NCBI RefSeq assembly: GCF_051014685.1
Contig: NC_135052.1
Location: forward strand, 10,871,105-10,935,104
DNA length: 64,000 nucleotides
Direction: 5' to 3'
Source: Ptiloglossa arizonensis
Taxonomy: Eukaryota; Arthropoda; Insecta; Hymenoptera; Colletidae
Positions 31,961 to 43,011 of this stretch are shown piece after piece; within the stretch, counting starts at the first letter, position 1, and the number at the start of each line of letters is the position of its first letter. A program made the translations under genes and the position numbers. The notes below the pieces were generated by a model. The model saw nothing but the letters and a program-made list of their open reading frames with translations. It did not search any database and was not told where the DNA came from.

Positions 31961-34900
31961 CACCATTGTTTCCCGCGCGAGCGCTGGGACGGTGCACGCG
32001 CGAGATACGAGGCCCGAGTGGAAATCACGAAAGTCCTGCGACCGCCTCGGGATTCGCCCCCTCTAATCCGGTCTCCTTGGTTTCGCCCTCGGGCTTCGTC
32101 GACCGGAGGAGAACGACGACTCACCCTCCCGCCTACACCCCCGGTCCCGGGCCGACTGGGTTACTTCCAAGGGTGCAAACGAGCGAGCAAGACGGTCTAA
32201 GAAAGTCGCGGGAGAATGGTGCGAGACGGATAAAAAGGAACAGGGAGGATGGGCGCGCGGACAAGAAGAGAGAGAGAGAGAGAGAGGGAGGGAGAGAGAG
32301 AGGGGGGAGAGGAGGCGGTTTAAAGGGAAGCGAACGCCTCGATAAAAGCAACCCTCTTAAAGCTCGCTCCGCGCTCTGCCTACCAATGCGAATTCGAAGC
32401 CAGATTCCGTCGCGAGACCACCCCCTGCGGAGGGGAGAGTCGAGGATGTCGGTGAAACGGGCTGAAATTAGTCCAATAAAATGGGAACTCTTCCCGCGTA
32501 ATTTATGCCCGCGGAAACTTCTGTCCCTTGTCCATGACCCTTATTCGTTTTTTAAACACGCTCGCGCGAAAAAAAATGGACTCGAGAGTTCCCGACGAGG
32601 GTGTCCCGCGCGCGTGTTCGCGCCAATGGATCGAATTATCGTCATCGTTCCGGTCGTGACGAAAGTTTTACTCGTCGCTATGAAACGTTCGTTCGAATCG
32701 AAGATTTGTCGATGGCTGCTTTCGAGTCTAGCGCGGAGGAGCGCGAAATACAGTTGTTTGAAAAACGACAGAGCCGAGTGGAAGCTAAGAAAAAAAGTAT
32801 AGAACGACAAAACTGCATCGAGGACTCTGTTTTCATGAAGGATGCATTTCAAGAACGATCCGGTACGCGTGTACTTGATCAACGACCGATCTCGACAGAG
32901 ACGTCCCGCTAGGTATCTTCGAAAGCTTTAACGATTGTGTATCGACGATACACGTGTATTCTATGCGAAAACGATCGCGGTAACCTGTGCGACGAAATCC
33001 GCGACCCCGGTCACCGGTTCGGTGCACCTGTACCGTGTGTTTCGTTTCAAACGGATACTTCCTCGTCGTTCCCTATTTTCGTCTTACTTCGAGTCGTAGC
33101 ATCGCCCCGACTCCAATCGAACCGTGAATTTCGACCCACGGTGTGTATCGGTGAACGAAACGTGGAATACAACCGTGCCTGTATCGATACGCGAGAGGAT
33201 AGCGCGCATCGTATTTACGAGCACCGTACGGGTAGACAGAGATTTCGAACCCGTGGAACGCAGAAGCCCGAACGAGACGGCGCGTACGTGTCGCGATAAT
33301 CGAAAAGGTCGATCGCGAAGTATCGAGTCGAAAAAAGGTCTCGACGAGCACGTAGCGGACGTGAAATCGACGGTTGCCCGCGAATCGAAACCCGACGCGA
33401 GTCCTTTTTTCGAAAACAAAAACTCGCAATCCGCGTCTTCGCGACCCGCGCACGAACCGAACCGTGCTCGTTCGTTCACCTCTCGGGGACGTATCTCGTC
33501 GCAGCTGCTCGCAATAATTTTGTACGTTCGCGAGGCAAAAAAGAAGACGAAAAAAAGGAAGCACCCTTCGATCCACCGAAGAAACGAAGACCCCGAGAGC
33601 GGGTAGACCCTATACCCTTGAAGTTCGTCCGCGAGTCCGGGAAAGTCATTATTCCGATCGGGGAAAGAAACGGAGCCGAAAAAACAACCGGGGAAGAGAG
33701 CGAAATCGTAAGTAGGGACGCGAGCGTCGTCGGCTCTAATCTGGGACGCGGCACGAGAGCGAACCCTAATCCAGCTTATCCAGAAAGTAATTTTGAGTCT
33801 TTTGAAAGCGACCCTCCTGCCCTCCTCTGCCTCCCGGTCTCGTCCAGGACGGAATCCCGAGAGGATGGAGAGAGGCGGGCGACGGTCGGACCCCGCGACT
33901 GCTCGAGGATTTTAAGTCCTCTGGAAGGACCTCGACGCCACCCCCTCCCCCTTCAACGGAACTTTTCCATCCCCCGTGCCGCTCGCCGCTACGGTGACGC
34001 TATCAGCGAGGAGCAGTTGTTTTTCTCGATTTCGGTCGGGGAAATTAGCGAGAGAAAAAAAAAAAGAAAAGGAAAGAAGGGACAGAGACGCGGGGAGATC
34101 CTTGGACTGGATAACGCGACGAGTTACGAGAGGGAAACACGAGCGTTAAGCGGTCGAATCTCGGGTAAGCTTTTCAACCTGTCGTCGAGTCGATCGATCG
34201 ACTCTTGCGACGAGAACGTTCGAAACGAACGAGTTCGAAGAAGCGCGAAACCTCGAACGCTCGGCCGGTGCTCTCGATTAAATATTCAGAAATGTCGGTT
34301 CGCCGAAATGTCCGCGGCAACCTGGCCACCGGTGGCGCGAGTTATCCGGCATCAAAATGGCAAATGATCATCGAGTAATGACCGACGGAGAGCGAGAAGC
34401 ACGGTGAGCGAACCAGACGGAAGGGTAGCAGAGACAGCGAGACCCGAGGGTAGAGAACGGGGCGCTTGCATCGTGTGCTGGAATATTTCGAGAGTACTCG
34501 ATGCATTGTCACTCGGGCCTACCCTTGGTCCACCCTCTCGACGATTCGAAACCAGCCCCCGGTACACACTGGGGGAGGTGGATGCACGTGCAGAGCTAAC
34601 GGCTCCCGTTGGCCGAGTTGCGCGCCTATACACGGTGTCGCGTACGAATCGGACCTTCGACGTCGAAACGAAACCCGGTCCGTCCTCTTCCTCGAAATTC
34701 GTCCAACGGACGCGAGATCCGCGGAGAACTTGTCCGTGGACCGAGAGTATACACGCTGGTCCGTACTTCGAGGTGCACGTTGATCGTAACGAAACGCCCG
34801 GTTCGAAACTCGGGTATTTCGATCCGTCGTTCGGGAAACGTTTGCGTTCGAGGTCCTCGAGGGTTCTTTCGTTCGCGAACCAACGAAGAAATCGTTCCGA

Positions 34901-35160
34901 GCGAGCAACGCGCTCGTAGTCGGAACTACCGAGTACCCGTAGAGCCGACGGCATCGGTCCAACGTTCGAGGACACGACGTTGGAACCTTTGAAGCGGTTC
35001 GATACACCGGCGCGTAGGTCACAGAGACGTTCGACGATTATCCGAACCGAGGTACGGTCGCGCGCGCATAGCGTTTGCACCGAGCGTACACGATGACGCG
35101 ACAATGGGCTTTGACCGATCGATCGATCGACGAACGGTCCACGGTCGTCTCGATTCACCC
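31961..35160. other. CpG-rich DNA with GA tract and palindromes, no gene recognised
   Basis: An impure (GA)n tract is at 32268-32310. GAGTCGATCGATCGACTC at 34187-34204 is a perfect 18-bp palindrome, and (GATC)n recurs at 35116-35131. Long overlapping frames (31966-32802 plus, 278 codons; 34352-35158 minus, 268 codons) are Arg/Ser-rich and lack domains. An A run is at 34051-34061. Confidence 0.5.
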
Positions 35161-35431
35161 TTCGAGTCGGGACACCCCGTATGAGAGCTACAGGCGCGTC
35201 TAGCTATTACCTAACCTAACCTGCGCGGCCAGCCGTCCGTACATGGACAGGATGGTCTAGTACATACCGGCTCGCAGGTACCGTACCTAGAGGGCCAGCT
35301 ACATCCTAAGCAGCCTCCCCGTTGGCTGGGTAGGTAGGCAGCGTATTATATACATAGTGGAGGCTGGAGGGTCCTCACCGCCGCAACATTACGCTGATTG
35401 CCTGAATTATCCGCAACCAGGCTGCCTGTGC

Positions 35432-35465
35432 GGCTCTGTGTACGCGTACGCGCGTACATAGAGCC
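35432..35465. other. Strong hairpin: 15-bp stem, 4-nt loop
   Basis: GGCTCTGTGTACGCG (35432-35446), loop TACG, CGCGTACATAGAGCC (35451-35465). All fifteen pairs form, fourteen Watson-Crick and one G-T wobble. A third partial copy of the arm, GGGCTGTGTACGT, follows at about 35469-35481. The stem is too short for a typical animal microRNA precursor unless flanks pair further, which they do not obviously do. Confidence 0.85.
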
Positions 35466-35532
35466 CACGGGGCTGTGTACGTAACCGAATACATACCCGC
35501 GTCTCCTGGTGCTCGGCTGGTACTCGTCGACG

Positions 35533-35567
35533 TGCTGGCTAGCTGGCTGGCTGGCTGGCTCGCTCGC
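35533..35567. repeat. (GCTG)n tetranucleotide repeat
   Basis: About six GCTG units with a CTAG interruption, followed by CGCTCGCTGG. It is the reverse-strand form of the CAGC arrays at 7.4 and 7.7 kb. Confidence 0.9.
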
Positions 35568-35861
35568 TGGGTGCACGCTGCTGGCCCGTGTTCGTGTGCG
35601 GGACTCGCGCGTACATTTGCGGTTCGCCGTCGAGGCGCGAGTGTTAGTGGTTCCCGGTATCGTCGCGTTCGTAGGGCGGTTTACGAGGAGAAAATTGAAA
35701 ACAGAGCCGCGCGTGAGCGCGAAAGACGATGGCGCGATGCGCGCCGAGCTGGAATAACGAATCGACGCCGGACGGACGGACGAACGGATCCGTGGTACTT
35801 CCCTGGCTGGGATCCATCCCGGCCGAATTCCCTGCTACCGTCTGGCAAACTCTAGCGGCAA

Positions 35862-36800
35862 AAATCACGCGAGAGTAAACATCCTCTCGGAGAACGGAGT
35901 CCAGAGTACTCCGGAGCTCCGACCTCGATCGTTCGAACGTCACGAGGAGTCTAGTTATTCCGAATCGAAACCTACCGGTAGCGGTGGACACCAGAGAGTA
36001 GGCATTTTTAGGGTGAAAGACGAACTAGCTCGGGTACTTAGGTAGTCTTTCTTCTCTGGCCGATGGAACTGTACAATATGTACAAGTGACGCGAGAGTAA
36101 CATTCTTTTTATCGTTAGAGACCTCGATGATTCGAATAAGATGAGAAGTTTTATTATTCCGAATCGAAACCTACCGATAGCGGTAGATACTGGAGAGTAG
36201 ACACGTTTAGGGTGAAAGACGACTTAGCTCGGGTACTCGATAGCTTCGATACTCCGATGGAACTATACAATATTATACTCTAACGGTAAAAGTAACGCGA
36301 CAATTAAAAAACGACGAATGGTTATACGGAGTCGAAACCCCTCAATAGCGACGGATACCAGGAGATACGTATTTTTAGTCCCTAATCTTTGGATCAATGG
36401 ATTCGAAGACTGGGTGAGGTCTGATCGTATACCTCGTGGAATTGTATCAAACTCTAGCGGAAAAAATGTCTCCAGAGCGAACGTCTTTCCTGTTGCCTCG
36501 GAGACTGGGATCCAGAGTGTTCCATACCACGTGAGCGATGATTGAAAAATGATAAGAGGTCCGGTCGTTCGGATTCGAAAGCCCTCGGTAGCGGTGTACA
36601 CCGAGAGAGGTATTTTTAGTCAGCGATCTACGGATCGATGGGGTTAAACCCGCGCCAACTCGAGTACCCGTTAGCGATACACCGTGAAACTCCTCCTTTA
36701 CCGTGTGTATCCGTGTAACGTACCCGGATGAGATTGCGTTAAATATTTCAGCGGAAAATATCACCCAAGATCGAAGATCCTCGGCACTGTTGCGGCCCGG
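35862..36800. repeat. Diverged tandem repeat series, period about 170-240 bp, 4 or more copies
   Basis: A shared segment of the form GAATCGAAACCTACCGGTAG, then a GGTGGACACCAGAGAGTA-like run and TTTTTAG, starts at 35962, 36161, 36329 and 36572. Flanking parts also recur: a GGAACTGTACAATATTATAC-like part and the AGCGGAAAAATATCAC start of each unit. Intervals of 199, 168 and 243 bp show indels. Copies 1 and 2 are closest to each other. A possible fifth fragment lies at 36780-36900. Confidence 0.85.
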
Positions 36801-37990
36801 AGAGTTCAGGGACGTTCGTATCCATCCAGATGTCGATTACCTCGGCAACGACGAACACTAGGGGTGAGATATTATGGTCGACGATCCACGAATCAATGGT
36901 GTTGCGAGCGTTGAAGTTCCCGTGACCATAATCGGTGCGTAGAATTCACCACGATCGGTGCTTCTTTTTATCAAAGAGCGACTCCTATTTCCGCGTAACG
37001 CTCTCGGCGTTCAAGGTTCGCGTTCCACGTCCATTATGAACGTAAAAACCACTCTCGCGGTCCGCACAATTCTCGGTGATTCGTCCTCCGAAGCTATCGG
37101 TGAACCCGAGTCGTGAGTTCGGGCTTATCAAAGGACGAAAGGGAAGTCGAGTAATTCGCGAGAGCCATTCCCGGGTGGACGGCCATGAATTCGCTTGGAC
37201 TTCGTTCCGCGCGTTTCGCGTCGGAAACGCAGAGAAGGGTTAAGGACACGTATCGTGCCGGTTGATTAATGTACTTGGTCCGCGCATCCAGTCGTCCCGC
37301 TACGCGGCAGGAATCTGGACGCGCGCGTGTCGTTTATTATCCGCGTCGAAGCGTCTGGGAGCGCTGGGAGTGTCGCCCGACGAACGACGCGGTAGGAAAA
37401 ACGGTGTCTTTCGTTTCGCGGAATGGTTATCGGTTACCTCGAAGAGCCACCCGGATCTTTCCGCGAATACTTTCACGATCGCGTAGGTCGAAAATGGTGG
37501 TTCGTCGATACGCGATCGATGCTCATTCGAGGCTAGAAACGAGGCCCGGTGATCGACCATCGCGAGCGATCTGTCCCGCGTAATCGGGCCGAGGAACGCT
37601 CGTGCGCGCTCGACGCGTTGTACGACGAGACAAAGTCCACTTCCGATTCAGAGACGGTTTGCATTTTTCACCCCCGTACGGTGCAACCGTCGAGCGTATC
37701 GAGCCCTGAATGGAGCCGGCTCGAAAGCGTCCATTTAGCGATCCTCGCGGAGGCTGCGCCCCCTTTTCGATCGTCTCTATGGACGGTTACGGGCCAATCT
37801 CCGAGCGGACCGGTCGGAGCGGACGGCCGCGGGTAGACGCGCGCTCTCGCGCGGTCCAGAATCACCGGGCTAACCCAGACCCCGGGAAAAGTAGAGAGAG
37901 AGAAAGATCAACGTCACCGCGAGCGTTTCGATTCCGGTGACACAGTGACACGGAGCCTGTCGGCGGAGGCCAGCCATTGGCTCGTTCCTG
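36801..37990. other. Unique DNA, no gene recognised
   Basis: It contains a TTATCAAAGG TCF-like word at about 37127 and otherwise CpG-rich sequence. No coding region is supported. Confidence 0.5.
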
Positions 37991-38130
37991 ATAAATAGAA
38001 CGCTACCGGGAACAGTGTCGCGAGTACCGACAATGGGGGTGCCGGAAGACCGGGGCAGCTTTAATTTCCTCCCGTAGTTCCTGGCAATTACCGCGTGGCG
38101 CACCCCGATAGCCATCTCTATCTCCGACCA
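37991..38130. promoter_or_regulatory. Candidate regulatory island
   Basis: GACAATGGGGG (Sox-like ACAATG at 38030-38035), CAGCTTTAATTTCC and GGCAATTACCGCG (homeodomain-like) fall within 80 bp of low-TCGA sequence. Confidence 0.35.
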
Positions 38131-39800
38131 CAATGCGCCCGGTTCCGAGTTCCCCACCCCGCAGCTATCAACCCTACCTCGACGACATCTCCTCGGGGCC
38201 AGTGTTTCTCAAACCTTTCCACGATACACTCGTACCCCGTGAATTCGACGAACGAATTTTCCCCACCACCGATCGACGACGAAGCTTCAGCGGCCGAGGA
38301 GGTCGTCGAAACTCGACCGGAAGGTTCCTTCTTTCGCGAAGGGAACGGAACGTCCACTCGGAAAGACTCTCGGTGGTTTTGAGAGACCCTGTCTCACCCC
38401 CGACACCTCGCCGGAATCTTCACCAACGGCCCCTTTCGCGATTCGGAATTTCACGGTCGAAGGTGACGAGAATCATCGGAGATTCCACCTTTTGTGCTCC
38501 CGTGGCGCGAAATCGCGCGATAGATTTTTTTTCTCTCCTTCCGGAACGGCCGCAACGAAAACCTCCGATACTCTAATGGTAGGAGAATCGCGAATCATCT
38601 GGAAAGAGACTTCTCCCAAGGACTGTCTCGAACCTCGTTTTCAAATCAACGCGCGGATATCGATTGTACTTGGCGAGCAACGAACTCACGTCGGTGTAAT
38701 TAAACGCGACCTGTTACTCCGTTGGAATACACGAGAACTGTTGGAAAGACGGTGGCGGTGTTCTTTCGAATAAATATCGTCGACGAAGAATCACCGGCAG
38801 AACTCGAGGCTACCTACCTTTGTGCTTCGAGTCCGCATCGAACGTTTTTTTTCTCGCGAACGTTTCGGACCGCGATGAAAAATAACCCAACGGACCTCCC
38901 GTGTCTTCGAGTCGCGGAGATCGATCGAAGAGACCCGAGACGAGACGATCGATTCGCGCGAATCGCTCGATCGGAGCATCGTACGCCGCGAATTTCGACG
39001 TCGAAGTCGCAACGACGTATTCTCGTTCGTTCGCTCGTACGACGAGCGGTCAATAATTTCGAGATACGAATTTGCAAATATCGTGTCGCACAGATCACAT
39101 TTCGAAAAGGACGAGGGTGCCCGGAAAAGATTTAACTCGGCTCGGATAGCATCGAGAGCATTCTCGAGCCATTCGGTCTCTACGGCTGAATCGGTCGTTC
39201 GATGGGTTTTGGATGTGTTCCGTGGAACGTTAAGGGTTTCTCCCTTAACACGGCGGTTCTTGCCCTTTCTAAGTTCGTGGCTCGAACAATTGTCGAGGAG
39301 TCAATGGCACCGTGTATCAATTTTGGCACGCGACAAGGTACCATCGGCGAGAGTAACGATGTCGCGATAAATTTATATTTCATTCATTTTGGACTTCGTT
39401 CACTTTACCTTATTCTCTGTCAAAAGTGTCAAAAATACTCGATTCCGTAATCAAATTACCGTAAAAGAAATTTGCCTCGAACCTAAAAGTTTGTCGTCGG
39501 ATCGTGTTCCGTCTCACATACACCCGCGCGTCGTTGTTTCATAAGAATAACAAAAGAGAAACAGACAGGTGAAAAGATCTACCAGAGAACGTTAATCCGT
39601 ACACAGGAGATACGATCGTTCGGCCTCGTTTCCCTCGTTTTCGACGATAAACGCGCGAGATGAGATCGAATTTGTTCACGCGCGTAAGAGAAAAGCTCGA
39701 ACACCGTAGAAATGATTAAATTTTCGAGAATGCGGATCGTGCAACTGGACGAACACTTACGGCGATCTAAATCGCCCCGAAGAATCCGTTGCTTCCAAAA
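38131..39800. other. Unique DNA, no gene recognised
   Basis: CpG-rich to about 39110, then AT-richer from 39360 to 39800. Overlapping frames of up to 147 codons with no domain. No RNA gene recognised. Confidence 0.5.
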
Positions 39801-39807
39801 AATACTA

Positions 39808-39950
39808 TCGGGTTGTTCGAAAGTAATTTCGTTTTCCAAAACGAAGAATATATAATTTAGTAAAATGTTTACACGCTCTAGAAAAATCGTGTTTCATTTT
39901 CACCCAAAAAAAAAAAAAAGAAAAACGAAACAAGTTTCCGAACAACCCGA
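39808..39950. mobile_element. Short mariner-type inverted-repeat element (MITE), 143 bp
   Basis: The element is bounded by TA dinucleotides (39806-39807 and 39951-39952), as expected for Tc1/mariner target duplication. The left end reads TCGGGTTGTTCG followed by AAAGTAATTTCGTTTT. The right end, read inward on the other strand, gives TCGGGTTGTTCG followed by GAAACTTGTTTCGTTTT. That is a terminal inverted repeat of about 28 bp with a few mismatches and one gap. The GGTTGTTCGNAAAGTAATTTCG style matches mariner ends known from Hymenoptera, as I recall them. There is no transposase frame; the interior is AT-rich with an A run at 39905-39919, so it is a non-autonomous internal-deletion copy. Confidence 0.85.
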
Positions 39951-40059
39951 TACTTTGGCGGTCGATTCCGCGGTCCGTGAGTAAATAAATAAACGAACGA
40001 CTCCCGGGAAAATGGCGGGATTTCCTGCTCCATTTGCCAGTCACCTTTGGCATCGATCC

Positions 40060-40092
40060 AATTCGCGTGAAATTCGCGTGAAATTCGCGTAG
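40060..40092. repeat. 11-bp tandem repeat, 3 copies
   Basis: Three head-to-tail copies of AATTCGCGTGA, the last ending in TAG. Confidence 0.93.
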
Positions 40093-40590
40093 ACGAGCGA
40101 ATTCCGCTCGCATCCGTTCACCGGTCGACTCGCGAGGAGGAGTACGCGCGTATGATCGAAGTTGTAACCGATTACTCGCATCTGGTCCCCTCGCCGGGTC
40201 GCGTTCCATCCTCGAGACGTTTGGCGCGGTCGCGCGGGCAGAAAGCTCGTGCTGGAGACGAAAGCAAACGCGACGTGAAGTTTTATCGCGCGGAAGGTTC
40301 CCCCGATCGTCTCGGAGCCGATTAAGCCTCGAGTCGATACCGTAAGTATTCCCCGGTTCTGTTCGCGGGACAAGCGGAGCGAGAGGAGAATCGTTCCGTT
40401 CGCGGGATCGCTGTCGTCGAGCCGTTTAACTCGCTCGGAGCCGAAGAGTCCTTCGAGGAGTTTGCGAACGGCTCGGCCGCGAATCGAGCGCGACTGCTTA
40501 AGTTCCGAGCTTCTCCGAGGAACGAACGACTCTCGTCGTACGAGCACGCCACGGGGCGAACAGGCGCGCCGTATCGAGCGGAGAGGAACC
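40093..40590. other. Unique CpG-rich DNA
   Basis: No gene or repeat recognised. Minus-strand frames open through here from the GA tract and are Ser/Arg-rich. Confidence 0.5.

Positions 40591-40591
<1 letters not shown>

Positions 40592-40632
<41 letters not shown>
40592..40632. repeat. (GA)n dinucleotide repeat flanked by direct repeats
   Basis: About 40 bp of GA bordered on both sides by GAGAGGAACCA-type sequence (40581-40591 and 40627-40637), so the tract sits between short direct repeats. Confidence 0.92.
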
Positions 40633-40634
<2 letters not shown>

Positions 40635-40664
40635 CCACGGAACGGAGGAAGAGCCAACCGGCAA

Positions 40665-40735
40665 GCCTGACGGCAACATTATCGTCTTTTAATTTAACTT
40701 GCAGCTGTACTTTAATTAGACTTCGGCCGAACGAG
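40665..40735. promoter_or_regulatory. Candidate regulatory island: homeodomain words around an E-box
   Basis: TTTTAATTTAA, CAGCTG (40702-40707, an E-box of the bHLH type) and TTTAATTAGA (TAATTAG at 40713-40719) are packed within 40 bp of AT-rich sequence in GC-rich surroundings. Confidence 0.4.
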
Positions 40736-41734
40736 GAGACGTCGCTCGACGAGCAAAGCGAGCGGGACCAGACCGAGTCTCTTCCTTCCATCTTACGGAT
40801 ACCAAACGCACTCTTCCCCCTTTAGACTCTCCCCGGTTTTCGTCCTCCTTCTCGTCTTCTTCTCCTCCTTATTCTTCTCGACGATTAAATCGAGAAAGGA
40901 GCGAAAAGGGGAGCGCGTCGCGGAGAGGAGCAATAATCGCCGGCCCCAAGTTCCGCGATGCTTCCTCTCGACGCTTCTACGTTTCGCGCCACCTTGTCAC
41001 GAGGTATCGGTCGCGAGTCACCTTTACGAATTTTTCTCGGAGTACCACTTGGATCGATGCAGCCCTTCAGAAGTCGAGACACGGGGGAGGGAGTCGTTAC
41101 CGATTTCGATATTTTTCGATCGTCACTGTATTATCTTCTACTATTTAAATAAACGTTCTATTTACTTTTCACTTGTGTTCGACGATTCCATTATTCCACA
41201 GGTTATACTATTAATAGTATCCAGTGTGTATTTGGTGCGAATAGTGTCGTAAATTTGCCTACATGCGTGGCATCGACGCTTTCGTCATCGTGATGCGAAG
41301 ACAAATTCCACAATTTTCGACGATTCGACGAACACGGCCGTGTTCAATCTCGCGGTACGATCGGTCGCGCTTTCTAATCTCGCGCCACTACGCGTGGCGG
41401 CCGTTACGCGTTTCCGGTTCTCGTTTTTCTTCGCGCGGTTATTTAACCGTACGTAATTTTACCAAGCGAGTGGCGCGTTACGCGTCGAAACTCACCGATC
41501 GCCTCTCGCGTTCGCACGAATCGCGTTGATATTTCGGGCATCGTTTTGCCTACTCTCGTTTCGATATTTCACGCCGCGGAACGAGCGAGGATAATTGCAA
41601 CCGCGCGGAGCGTAACGCTGCTGATATTGATCAAGTTTGCGAAAACGAAAGTTTACGAACAGCTTCCACGAGTGTTCTTTCGACCTTGGTGTTTCCGAAC
41701 GTATGAATATTAAGCTTTCGCATTTACAAACGAA
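40736..41734. other. Unique DNA, no gene recognised
   Basis: GC-rich to about 41080, AT-rich at 41100-41260, then CpG-rich. No coding region is supported. Confidence 0.5.
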
Positions 41735-41835
41735 ACGTATCCACTTTTGAATCGACGAGCGATGGTTACGCGTTTGAAATTTCCGTAAAATCGCATCCCC
41801 GACTTTCGCAAAAAATCTCCAAAACTGTCGTACAA
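41735..41835 (-). repeat. Dispersed repeat, inverted copy
   Basis: Read on the minus strand this segment gives TTTTGGAGATTTTTT, CGGGGATGCGATTTTACGG, AAATTTCAAACGCGTAAC and CTCGTCGATTCAAAAGTGGA. It matches the two direct copies at 42637 and 42827 over about 95 bp. It lies 0.9 kb away in opposite orientation, so the family is not simply a tandem array. Confidence 0.88.
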
Positions 41836-42636
41836 TTAAGCGTTTACGTTTTAGTATAAACAAAACAAAATGTACATCGACTAGAAACGGTAAGAAACTA
41901 ATTCGTGCTGCTCGTTTCTAGACACAGATTAAGATAATCGTTACAATCTTCCGATAATTGCGCTCTAAAATGTAACCAACGTTTCCACGGACCGTTTCTA
42001 TGGACCCTCGCGAGGGGTCTGTGGAGACCCGAGGACGACCGCGCTCGATTCTCGACGTTTCGCGAACGTTTCTTCGAGTTGATCTCTCGAGCGCGAATTG
42101 GCCCGCACTCCCGTAACGAATTCCTCCCCCATGGAGGCACGAAAAAGCACAAAGCCGAGGCGTTCGCGCGCGAAAGTCTTCCTTCGATCCGCCTCAAGCC
42201 AGGCGTCGCGTTTTCGCGCGCGACGACGACGAATCCCGAAGCCGTGGGATCGCGCGCATTTTCCGCGTCACCCTCCTTATCTGTTCGCGCTTAACGAACG
42301 CCGAAACTGTCGCGAAGCCCGATCGCGACGCCGGTACGACGCGTTTCCTCGGCCCAGGTTCGAGCAACAATTGCAACAATGTCGCCCCCCCATTGGCGGC
42401 AGAGATCAAAGTGAACGCGAAGACTTATCGGGGCCCGCGGGAAATAAACTCGTAGATCGAACGAGGATTAAGCCGATGGCCGAAATTGGGGCTCGCGCGT
42501 CGCTATGGCTGCCCATCGTCGGACTGGAAATCCCGATTCTACGAGCACGGCTTCCGTGGAACTTTTCGGAAAACGATCGACGATCGCGCGAAATACTCCG
42601 CAACGAAATTTAAAAGATAAAACGCTGGCTTCGTTT
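41836..42636. other. Unique DNA between inverted repeat copies
   Basis: A 9-bp inverted pair (CTAGAAACG at 41881-41889, CGTTTCTAG at 41913-41921) is the only structure seen. The rest is CpG-rich with Arg-rich overlapping frames. If the flanking repeats are ends of one element, this would be its interior, but no transposase or reverse transcriptase was recognised. Confidence 0.45.
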
Positions 42637-42826
42637 TACAATGGTTCTGGAGATTTTTGACAAGTCGGGGGTGCGATTTTACGGAAATTTCAACGCGTAA
42701 CTCGTCGATTCGAAAGTAGATACGTTAAATTGCGAGTTGGTTAAATTTTCTTTGAAAATTTCAATTTCTATAGAATTAAAAGCCATATCCAACAAGAGAA
42801 GAAAGGAGGTGTGTAACGATTAATTT
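42637..42826 (+). repeat. Dispersed/tandem repeat, direct copy 1 (190-bp unit)
   Basis: It shares GGGGGTGCGATTTTA, ATTTCAACGCGTAACTCG and TCGATTCGAAAGTAGATACG with the next copy, and the core with the inverted copy at 41.8 kb. The second half (TTTGAAAATTTCAATTTC to GTGTAACGATTAA) is shared only with the next copy. Confidence 0.92.
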
Positions 42827-43011
42827 TACGATAGTTTCGGAAATTTTTGTCAAAGTTGGGGGTGCGATTTTAAGGAGATTTCAACGCGTAACTCGTCGAT
42901 TCGAAAGTAGATACGTTAAATTCTATTTGAAAATTTCTATATAAATTAAAAGCAATTGCACACCGACGCTTCGTCCAGGTATCCAAAGAAAAACGGAGTG
43001 TAACGTCTTGC
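42827..43011 (+). repeat. Dispersed/tandem repeat, direct copy 2
   Basis: A head-to-tail neighbour of the previous copy with the same order of segments and moderate divergence. It ends with a GGAGTGTAACGTCTTG segment corresponding to the end of copy 1. Confidence 0.92.

Larger units (their letters stand above)
35161..35600. other. Island of distinct base texture, candidate transcribed or promoter element
   Basis: TCGA almost disappears and is replaced by CTAG-, GTAC- and CTGG-type words (TCTAGCTATTACC, CCGTACCTAGAGGGCC). The island contains CCTAACCTAACC (35210-35221), the 34-bp hairpin listed separately, and a GCTG tetranucleotide run (35533-35567). Boundaries are sharp at about 35160 and 35620. 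It may be a promoter-proximal region, a non-coding RNA gene or an inserted segment; I cannot tell which. Confidence 0.4.

Noticed and set aside
31966..32802. Plus-strand open frame of 278 codons
   Set aside because: It contains the GA tract and Arg-rich low-complexity sequence, overlaps several other frames, and shows no family motif.
34795..34815. GGTTCGAAACTCGGG resembling a tRNA T-arm
   Set aside because: Stem pairing fails at the third position and no cloverleaf can be built around it.
34352..35158. Minus-strand open frame of 268 codons
   Set aside because: Arg/Ser-rich, overlapped by plus-strand frames of similar quality; openness is explained by high CpG content and few stop codons.
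35210..35221. Telomere-type CCTAACCTAACC
   Set aside because: Only two and a half units of the insect TTAGG repeat; no array, so an interstitial telomere is not supported.
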